Origin: Hetaerina americana
Lineage: Eukaryota > Arthropoda > Insecta > Odonata > Calopterygidae
Assembly: GCA_022747635.1 (NCBI GenBank)
Contig: JAKTNV010000643.1
Span: forward strand, 1 to 64,000
Direction: 5' to 3'
Length of the DNA stretch: 64,000 bases
The notes below the pieces were generated by a model, which was not told the DNA's origin, searched no databases, and saw only the letters and a program-made list of their open reading frames with translations. The position numbers and the translations under genes were made by a program. Positions 13,401 through 22,547 of this stretch are shown here, piece by piece; positions within the stretch are counted from its first letter, which is position 1; every line of letters starts with the position of its first letter.

Positions 13401-15362
13401 GTTTTATTTCGTTTATTTGATGAAAATGAACAACAATACACCCCATGGAAACATTTTTGTTTGATTTGTGTCTAGTGAGATTTTCACCTAGAACCCAAAG
13501 GTATTGGCACTTTTCATGGAAAAATGTGAAAAATTAAAATTTCTAAAAATAAAATAAATGCCTTCTATACACCTGAAACAATCACTCTAAAACAGAAGAT
13601 TGTTGTTTTTCGCAATATTTTTTGAAATTTGGGATCTTTTAGCAACGTTAACACTTGCGCTGAAGCATCTTTTATGCTCATTTCTTGTTTTTCAGGATTT
13701 ATTCTGGGTTTTATTTTGTTTATTTGATGAAAATGAACAACAATACACACAATGGAAACATTTTTGTTTGATTTGTGTCGAGTGAGATTTTCACCTAGAA
13801 CCCAAAGGGGGGGGTATTGGCACTTTGCATGGAAAAATGTGAAAAATTAAAATTTCTAAAAATGAAAAAAATGCCTTCTATACACCTCAAACATTCACTC
13901 TAAAACAGAAGATTGCTGTTTTTCGCAATATTTTTTGAAATTTGGCCTCTTTTAGCAACGTTAACACTTGCGCTGAAGCATCTTTTATGCTCATTTCTTG
14001 TCTTTCAGGATTTATTCTGGGTTTTATTTTGTTTATTTGATGAAAATGAACAACAATACACACCATGGAAACATTTTTGTTTGATTTGTTTCGAGTGAGA
14101 TTTTCACCTAGAACCCAAAGGGGGGGGGTAATGGCACTTTTCATGTAAAAATGTGAAAAATTAAAATTTCTAAAAATGAAAAAAATGCCTTCTATACACC
14201 TCAAACATTCTCTCTTTTAACAGAAGATTGTTGTTTTTCGCAATATTTTTTGAAATTTGGGCTCTTTTATCAACGTAAACCCTAGCTCTGAAGCATCTTT
14301 TATGCTCATTTCTTGTCTTTCCGGATTTATTCTGGGTTTTATTTTGTTTATTTGATGAAAATGAACAACAATACACACCATGGAAAAATTTTTGTTTGAT
14401 TTGTGTCGAGTGATATTTTCACCTAGAACCCAAAGGGGGGGGGGGTATTGGCACTTTTCATGGAAAAATGTGAAAAATTAAAATTTCTAAAAATAAAATA
14501 AATGCCTTCTATACACCTCAAACAATCCCTCTAAAACAGAAGATTGTTGTTTTTCGCAATATTTTTTGAAATTTGGGCTCTTTTAGCAACGTAAACACCT
14601 GCGCTGAAGCATCTTTTATGCTCATTTCTTGTTTTTCAGGATTTATTCTGGGTTTTATTTTGTTTATTTGATGAAAATGAACAACAATAGACAAATGGAA
14701 ACATTTTTGTTTGATTTGTGTCGAGTGAGATTTTCACCTAGAACCCAAAGGGCATGGCACTTTTCATGTAAAAATGTGAAAAATTAAAATTTCTAAAAAT
14801 GAAAAAAATGCCTTCTATACACCTCAAACATTCACTCTTTTAACAGAAGATTGCTGTTTTTCGCAATATTTTTTGAAATTTGGGCTCTTTTAGCAACGTT
14901 AACCCTAGCGCTGAAGCATCTTTTATGCTCATTTCTTGTCTTTCCGGATTTATTCTGGGTTTTATTTTGTTTATTTGATGAAAATGAACAACAATACACA
15001 CCATGGAAACATTTTTGTTTGATTTGTGTCGAGGGAGATTTTCACCTAGAACCCAAAGGGGGGGGTATTGGCACTTTTCATGGAAAAATGTGAAAAATGA
15101 AAATTTCTAAAAATGAAAAAAATGCCTTCTATACACCTCAAACATTCACTCTAAAACAGAAGATTGCTGTTTTTCGCAATATTTTTTGAAATTTGGGCTC
15201 ATTTAGCAACGTAAACACTAGCGCTGAAGCATCTTTTATGCTCATTTCTTGTATTTCCGGATTTATTCTGGGTTTTATTTTGTTTATTTGATGAAAATGA
15301 ACAACAATACACACCATGGAAACATTTTTATTTGATTTGTGTCGAGTGAGATTTTCACCTAG

Positions 15363-15395
15363 AACCCAAAGGGGGGGGGAACCCAAAGGGGGGGG
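15363..15395 (+). repeat. Doubled G block in duplication copy 2
   Basis: Counterpart of the block at 8685-8718, 6677 bases downstream. Confidence 0.95.
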
Positions 15396-16427
15396 TATTG
15401 GCACTTTGCATGGAAAAATGTGAAAAATTAAAATTTCTAAAAATGAAAAAAATGCCTTCTATACACCTCAAACATTCACTCTTTTAACAGAAGATTGCTG
15501 TTTTTCGCAATATTTTTTGAAATTTGGGCTCTTTTAGCAACGTTAACCCTAGCGCTGAAGCATCTTTTATGCTCATTTCTTGTCTTTCCGGATTTATTCT
15601 GGGTTTTATTTTGTTTATTTGATGAAAATGAACAACAATACACACCATGGAAACATTTTTGTTTGATTTGTGTCGAGGGAGATTTTCACCTAGAACCCAA
15701 AGGGGGGGGTATTGGCACTTTTCATGGAAAAATGTGAAAAATGAAAATTTCTAAAAATGAAAAAAATGCCTTCTATACACCTCAAACATTCACTCTAAAA
15801 CAGAAGATTGCTGTTTTTCGCAATATTTTTTGAAATTTGGGCTCATTTAGCAACGTAAACACTAGCGCTGAAGCATCTTTTATGCTCATTTCTTGTATTT
15901 CCGGATTTATTCTGGGTTTTATTTTGTTTATTTGATGAAAATGAACAACAATACACACCATGGAAACATTTTTGTTTGATTTGTGTCGAGTGAGATTTTC
16001 ACCTAGAACCCAAAGGGCATGGCACTTTTCATGTAAAAATGTGAAAAATTAAAATTTCTAAAAATGAAAAAAATGCCTTCTATACACCTCAAACATTCAC
16101 TCTAAAAAGAAGATTGCTGCTTTTCGCAATATTTTTTGAAATTTGGGCTCTTTTAGCAACGTTAACACTTGCGCTGAAGCATCTTTTATGCTCATTTCTT
16201 GCCTTTCCGGATTTATTCTTGGTTTTATTTTGTTTATTTGATGAAAATGAACAACAAAACACACCATGGAAACATTTTTGTTTGATTTGTGTCGAGTGAG
16301 ATTTTCCCCTAGAACCCAAAGGGGGGGGTATTGGCACTTATCATGGAAAAATGTGAAAAATTAAAATTTCTAAAAATAAAATAAATGCCTTCTATGCACC
16401 TCAAACATTCACTCTAAAACAGAAGAT

Positions 16428-17052
16428 AGTGGTTTTTTTCGCAATATTTTTTGAAATTTGGGCTCTTTTAGTATAGTTAACACTTGCGCTGAAGCATCTT
16501 TTATGCTCATTTCTTGTCTTTCAGGATTTATTCTGGGTTTTATTTTGTTTATTTGATGAAAATGACCAACAATACACACCATGGAACAGTTTTGTTTGAT
16601 TTGTGTCGAGTGAGATTTTCACCTAGAACCCAAAGGGTGGGTATTGGCACTTTTCATGGAAAAATGTGAAAAATTAAAATTTCTAAAAATGAAAAAAATG
16701 CCTTCTATACACCTCAAACATTCACTCTTTTAACAGAAGATTGCTGTTTTTCGCAATATTTTTTGAAATTTGGGCTCTTTTAGTAACGTTAACACTTGCG
16801 CTGAAGCATCTTTTATGCTCATTTCTTGTCTTTCAGGATTTATTCTGGGTTTTATTTTGTTTATTTGATGAAAATGACCAACAATACACACCATGGAAAC
16901 AGTTTTGTTTGATTTGGGTCGAGTGAGATTTTCACCTAGAACCCAAAGGGTGGGTATTGGCACTTTTCATGGAAAAATGTGAAAAATTAAAATTTCTAAA
17001 AATGAAAAAAATGCCTTCTATACACCTCAAACATTCACTCTAAAACAGAAGA
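16428..17052 (+). repeat. Tandem pair of sister monomers
   Basis: Two adjacent monomers (16428 and 16741) share the combination CAGG, ATGACCAACAATAC, an ACAG rather than ACAT after GGAA, and a contracted G-run AAAGGGTGGGTATTGG. Monomer 16428 differs by TAGTATAGTTAAC in place of TAGTAACGTTAAC and by lacking one A in GGAAACAG. They look like a local single-monomer duplication. Confidence 0.72.
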
Positions 17053-19863
17053 TTCCTGTTTTTCGCAATATTTTTTGAAATTTGGGCTCATTTAGCAGCG
17101 TTAACACTTGCGCTGAAGCATCTTTTATGCTCATTTCTTGTCTTTCAGGATTTATTCTTGGTTTTATTTTTTTTATTTGTTGAAAATGAACAACAATACA
17201 CACCATGGAAACATTTTTTTTTGATTTGTTGGAGGTGAGATTTTCACCTAGAACCCAAAGGGGGGGGTATTGGCACTTTCCATGGAAAAATGTGAAAAAT
17301 TAAAATTTCTAATAATGAAAAAAATGACTTCTATACACCTCAAACATTCACTCTTAAACAGAAGATTGCTGTTTTTCGCAATATTTTTTGAAATTTGGGC
17401 TCTTTTAGTAACGTTAACACTTGCGCTAAAGCATCTTTTATGCTCATTTCTTGTCTTTCAGGATTTATTCTAGCTTTTATTTTGTTAATTTGATGAAAAT
17501 GAACAACGATACACACCATGGAAAAATTTGTGTTTGATTGGTGTCGAGTGAGATTTTCACCTAGAACCCAAAGGGGGGTATTGGCACTTTTCATGGAAAA
17601 GTGTGAAAAATTAAAATTTCTAAAAATGAAATAAATGCCTTTTATACACCTCAAACATTCACTCTAAAACAGAAGATTGCTGTTTTTCCCAATATTTTTT
17701 GAAATTTGGGCTCTTTTAGTAACGTTTACACCTGCGCTGAAGCATCTTTTATGCTCATTTCTTGTCTTTCCGGATTTATTCTGGGTTTTATTTTGTTTAT
17801 TTGATGAAAATGAACAACAATACACACCATGGAAACATTTTTGTTTGATTTGTGTCGAGTGAGATTTTCACCTAGAACCCAAAGGGGGGGGTATTGGCGC
17901 TTTTCATGGAAAAATGTGAAAAATTAAAATTTCTAAAAATAAAATAAATGCCTTCTATACACCTCAAACAATCACTCTAAAACAGAAGATTGTTGTTTTT
18001 CGCAATATTTTTTGAAATTTGGGCTCTTTTAGCAACGTTAACACTTGCGCTGAAGCATCTTTTATGCTCATTTCTTGTTTTTCAGGATTTATTCTGGGTT
18101 TTATTTTGTTTATTTGATGAAAATGAACAACAATACACACCATGGAAACATTTTTGTTTGATTTGTGTCGAGTGAGATTTTCACCTAGAACCCAAAGGGG
18201 GGTATTGGCACTTTTCATGGAAAAATGTGAAAAATTAAAATTTCTAAAAATGAAAAAAATACCTTCTATACACCTCAAACATTCTCTCTAAAACAGAAGA
18301 TTGCGGTTTTTCGCAATATTTTTTTAAATTTGGGCTCTTTTAGCAACGTTAAGACTTGCGCTGAAGCATCTTTTATGCTCATTTCTTGTCTTTCAGGATT
18401 TATTCTGGGTTTTATTTTGTTTATTTGATGAAAATGACCAACAATACACACCATGGAAATAGTTTTGTTTGATTTGTGTCGAGTGAAATTTTCACCTAGA
18501 ACCCAAAGGGGGGGGTATTTGCACTTTTCATGGAAAAATGTGAAAAATTAAAATTTCTAAAAATAAAATAAATGCCTTCAATACGCTTCAAACATTCACT
18601 TTAAAACAGAAGATTGCTGTTTTTCGCAATATTTTTTGAAATTTGGGCTCTTTTAGCAACGTTAACACTTGCGCTGAAGAATCTTTTATGCTCATTTCTT
18701 GTCTTTCAGGATTTATTCTGGGTTTTATTTTGTTTATTTGATGAAAATGAACAACAATACAGACCATGGAAACAGTTTTGTTTGATTTGTGTCGAGTGAG
18801 ATTTTCACCTAGAACCCAAAGGGGGGGGTATTGGCACTTTTCATGGAAAAATGTAAAAAATTAAAATTTCTAAAAATAAAATAAATGCCTTCAATACACT
18901 TCAAACATCCACTCCTTTAACAGAAGATTGGTGTTTTTCGCAATATTTTTTGAAATTTGGGCTCTTTTAGTAACGTTAACACTTGCGCTAAAGCATCTTT
19001 TATGCTCATTTCTTGTCTTTCAGGATTTATTCTAGCTTTTATTTTGTTAATTTGATGAAAATGAACAACGATACACACCATGGAAAAATTTTTGTTTGAT
19101 ATGTGTCGAGTGAGATTTTCACCTAGAACCAAAAGGGGGGGTATTGGCACTTTTCATGGAAAAATGTAAAAAATTAAAATTTCTAAAAATGAAAAAAATG
19201 CCTTCTATACACCTCAAACATTCACTCTAAAACAGAAGATTGTTGTTTTTCGCAATATTTTTTTAAATTTGGGCTCTTTTAGTAACGTTAACACTTGCGC
19301 TGAAGCATCTTTTATGCTCATTTCTTGTCTTTCAGGATTTATTCTTGGTTTTATTTCGTTTATTTGATGAAAATGAACAACAATACACACCATGGAAACA
19401 TTTTTTTTTGATTTGTTTCGAGTGTGATTTTCACCTAGAACCCAAAGGGGGGGTATTGGCACTTTTCATGGAAAAATGTGAAAAATTAAAATTTCTAAAA
19501 ATGAAAAAAATGCCTTCAATTCACTTCAAACATCCACTCTTTTAACAGAAGATTGGTGTTTTTCGCAATATTTTTTGAAATTTGGGCTCTTTTATCAACG
19601 TTAACACTAGCGCTGAAGCATCTTTTATGCTCATTTCTTGTCTTTCCGGATTTATTCTGGGTTTTATTTTGTTTATTTGATGAAAATGAACAACAATACA
19701 CACCATGGAAACATTTTTGTTTGATTTGTGTCGAGTGAGATTTTCACCTAGAACCCAAAGGGGGGTATTGGCACTTTTCATGGAAAAGTGTGAAAAATTA
19801 AAATTTCTAAAAATGAAATAAATGCCTTTTATACACCTCAAACATTCACTCTAAAACAGAAGA

Positions 19864-20346
19864 TTGCTGTTTTTCCCAATATTTTTTGAAATTTGGGCTC
19901 TTTTAGTAACGTTTACACCAGCGCTGAAGCATCTTTTATGCTCATTTCTTGTCTTTCCGGATTTATTCTGGGTTTTATTTTGTTTATTTGATGAAAATGA
20001 ACAACAATACACACCATGGAAACATTTTTGTTTGATTTGTGTCGAGTGAGATTTTCACCTAGAACCCAAAGGTGGGGGTATTGGCGCTTTTCATGGAAAA
20101 ATGTGCATCTTTTATGCTCATTTCTTGTCTTTCCGGATTTATTCTGGGTTTTATTTCGTTTATTTGATGAAAATGAACAACAATACACACCATGGAAACA
20201 TTTTTGTTTGATTTGTGTCTAGTGAGATTTTCACCTAGAACCCAAAGGTATTGGCACTTTTCATGGAAAAATGTGAAAAATTAAAATTTCTAAAAATAAA
20301 ATAAATGCCTTCTATACACCTCAAACAATCACTCTAAAACAGAAGA
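19864..20346 (+). repeat. Monomer plus truncated neighbour joined by a deletion of about 140 bp
   Basis: Monomer 19864 is normal through its G-run (GGTGGGGGTATTGG), then ATGTG at about 20101-20105 runs directly into CATCTTTTATGCTC. The A-rich tail of one monomer and the first 66 or so bases of the next are missing, so two monomers span 483 bp instead of about 625. The 3' partner is of type G (ATTTCGTTT, TCTAGTGAG, G-run lost), and it is followed by a type A monomer as usual. Confidence 0.92.
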
Positions 20347-21290
20347 TTGTTGTTTTTCGCAATATTTTTTGAAATTTGGGATCTTTTAGCAACGTTAACA
20401 CTTGCGCTGAAGCATCTTTTATGCTCATTTCTTGTTTTTCAGGATTTATTCTGGGTTTTATTTTGTTTATTTGATGAAAATGAACAACAATACACACAAT
20501 GGAAACATTTTTGTTTGATTTGTGTCGAGTGAGATTTTCACCTAGATCCCCAAAGGGGGGGGTATTGGCACTTTTCATGGAAAAATGTGAAAAATTAAAA
20601 TTTCTAAAAATGAAAAAAATGCCTTCTATACACCTCAAACATTCACTCTTTTAACAGAAGATTGCTGTTTTTCGCAATATTTTTTGAAATTTGGACTCTT
20701 TTAGCAACGTTAACACTAGCGCTGAAGCATCTTTTATGCTCATTTCTTGTCTTTCCGGATTTATTCTGGGTTTTATTTTGTTTATTTGATGAAAATGAAC
20801 AAATATACACACCATGGAAACATTTTTGTTTGATTTGTGTCGAGTGAGATTTTCAACTAGAACCCAAAGGGGGGGGGTATTGGCACTTTTCATGGAAAAA
20901 TGTGAAAAATTAAAATTTCTAAAAATAAAATAAATGCCTTCTATACACCTCAAACATTCTCTCTAAAACAGAAGATTGCTGTTTTTCGCAATATTTTTTG
21001 AAATTTGGGCTCTTTTAGCAACGTTAAGACTTGCGCTGAAGCATCTTTTATGCTCATTTCTTGTCTTTCAGGATTTATTCTGGGTTTTATTTTGTTTTTT
21101 TGATGAAAATGACCAACAATACACCCCATGGAAACAGTTTTGTTTGATTTGTGTCGAGTGAGATTTTCACCTAGAACCCAAAGGGGGGGGGGTATTTGCA
21201 CTTTTCATGGAAAAATGTGAAAAATTAAAATTTCTAAAAATAAAATAAATGCCTTCAATACACTTCAAACATTCACTTAAAAACAGAAGA

Positions 21291-21603
21291 TTGCTGTTTT
21301 TCGCAATATTTTTTGAAATTTGGGCTCTTTTAGCAACGTTAACACTTGCGCTGAAGCATCTTTTATGCTCATTTCTTGTCTTTCAGGATTTATTCTGGGC
21401 TTTATTTTGTTTATTTGATGAAAATGAACAACAATACACACCATGGAAACATTTTTGTTTGATTTGTGTCGAGTGAGATTTTCACCTAGAACCCAAAGGG
21501 GTGGGTATTGGCACTTTTCATGGAAAAATGTGAAAAATTAAAATTTCTAAAAATAAAATAAATGCCTTCAATACACTTCAAACATTCACTTTAAAACAGA
21601 AGA
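21291..21603 (+). repeat. Hybrid monomer D/E/F
   Basis: The 5' flank and start carry the type D mark (TTCACTTAAAAACAG). The middle carries the type E mark (TCTGGGCTTTATTTT). The 3' end carries the type F mark (GGGGTGGGTATTGG). In unit 2 the same position holds three separate monomers D, E and F (23492, 23805, 24118), so this is consistent with loss of two repeat lengths, possibly in two events. Confidence 0.75.
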
Positions 21604-21926
21604 TTGCTGTTTTTCGCAATATTTTTTGAAATTTGGGCTCTTTTAGCAACGTTAACACTTGCGCTGAAGCATCTTTTATGCTCATTTCTTGTCTTTCAGG
21701 ATTTATTCTGGGTTTTATTTTGTTTATTTGATGAAAATGAACAACAATACACACCATGAAAACAGTTTTGTTTGATTTGTGTCGAGTGAGATTTTCACCT
21801 AGAACTCAAAGGGGGGGCACCCAAAGGGTATTGGCACTTTTCATGGAAAAATGTGAAAAATTAAAATTTCTAAAAATAAAATAAATGCCTTCTATACACC
21901 TCAAACAATCCCTCTAAAACAGAAGA

Positions 21927-22240
21927 TTGTTGTTTTTCGCAATATTTTTTGAAATTTGGGCTCTTTTAGCAACGTTAACACTTGCGCTGAAGCATCTTTT
22001 ATGCTCATTTCTTGTCTTTCAGGATTTATTCTGGGTTTTATTTTGTTTATTTGATGAAAATGAACAACAATACACACCATGGAAACAGTTTTGTTTGATT
22101 TGTGTCGAGTGAGATTTTCACCTAGAACCCAAAGGGGGGGGTACTGGCACTTTTCATGGAAAAATGTAAAAAATTAAAATTTCTAAAAATAAAATAAATG
22201 CCTTCAATACAGTTCAAACATCCACTCTTTTAACAGAAGA
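21927..22240 (+). repeat. Representative intact satellite monomer (314 bp) with landmarks
   Basis: A typical full unit that serves as a map. The first 45 bases hold T-runs and the segment TTTTTCGCAATATTTTTTG. GTTAAC is at 21974-21979 and GCGC at about 21984-21987. A pyrimidine tract ends in CAGG at 22020-22023. CCATGG is at 22077-22082, TCGAGTGAG begins near 22105, CCTAG is at 22121-22125, and an 8-G run is at 22134-22141. The A-rich tail with repeated A-tracts covers about 22158-22196. The monomer is T-rich in its first two thirds and A-rich at the end on this strand. Palindromic hexamers (GTTAAC, CCATGG) recur once in most monomers, so digestion with enzymes cutting them would be expected to give a ladder of about 314 bp. 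Confidence 0.93.
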
Positions 22241-22547
22241 TTGGTGTTTTTCGCAATATTTTTTGAAATTTGGGCTCTTTTAGCAACGTTAACACTAGCG
22301 CTGAAGCATCTTTTATGCTCATTTCTTGTCTTTCCGGATTTATTCTGGGTTTTATTTCGTTTATTTGATGAAAATGAACAACAATACACACCATGGAAAC
22401 ATTTTTGTTTGATTTGTGACTAGTGAGATTTTCACCTAGAACCCAAAGGTATTGGCACTTTTCATGGAAAAATGTGAAAAATTAAAATTTCTAAAAATAA
22501 AATAAATGCCTTCTATACACCTCAAACAATCACTCTAAAACAGAAGA

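Larger units (their letters stand above)
9722..16318 (+). repeat. Segmental duplication copy 2 (22 repeat units, about 6.6 kb)
   Basis: This copy follows copy 1 directly. Unit starts are 9747, 10061, 10373 (short), 10470, 10783, 11097, 11411, 11728, 12039, 12353, 12666, 12979, 13293, 13600, 13913, 14228, 14544, 14851, 15164, 15495, 15808 and 16114. Correspondence with copy 1 fades near 16300: the copies then differ in the A-rich tail and copy 2 continues into a different monomer at 16428. Differences between the copies are mainly single-base changes and one-base indels in homopolymers, plus one whole-monomer difference around 13913-14543. Because the copies abut, this is a tandem duplication of a block of about 20 monomers. 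Confidence 0.92.
16319..20346 (+). repeat. Mosaic region between the duplication and the HOR core
   Basis: Monomer starts are 16428, 16741, 17053, 17366, 17677, 17990, 18301, 18614, 18928, 19240, 19553 and 19864, followed by a truncated unit. Monomers 17366-17677 and 19553-19864 are related pairs 2187 bp apart (AAAAGTGTG tail followed by a monomer with TTTTTCCCAATA and AACGTTTACACC). The region shares monomer types with 1840-3400 and with the duplicated blocks, for example the TTGTTGGAGGTGAG variant at about 17229, also near 5230 and 11586. Confidence 0.8.
20347..22547 (+). repeat. HOR unit 1, seven monomers (2201 bp)
   Basis: Starts are 20347 (A), 20662 (B), 20976 (C), 21291 (hybrid D/E/F), 21604 (H), 21927 (I) and 22241 (G). 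Markers: A has GGGATC, TTTTTCAGG, ACACACAATGG and CTAGATCCCC. B has TTTGGACTC and ATGAACAAATATAC. C has TTAAGACTTGCG and ATACACCCC. H has AACTCAAAGG with a repeated G segment. I has GTACTGGC. G has ATTTCGTTT, ACTAGTGAG and only GG in place of the G-run. Monomers H-I-G match 25052-25995 at an offset of 3448 with very few differences. Confidence 0.9.

Noticed and set aside
22134..22141. Telomere-like repeat suggested by AACCCAAAGGGG
   Set aside because: The motif occurs once (or twice) per monomer and does not form a short tandem array such as TTTAGGG or TTAGGG.
22181..22200. Polyadenylation signal AATAAA in the AAATAAAATAAATG tail variant
   Set aside because: The hexamer is expected by chance in an A-rich tail, is absent in the AAATGAAAAAAATG variant, and no gene lies upstream.
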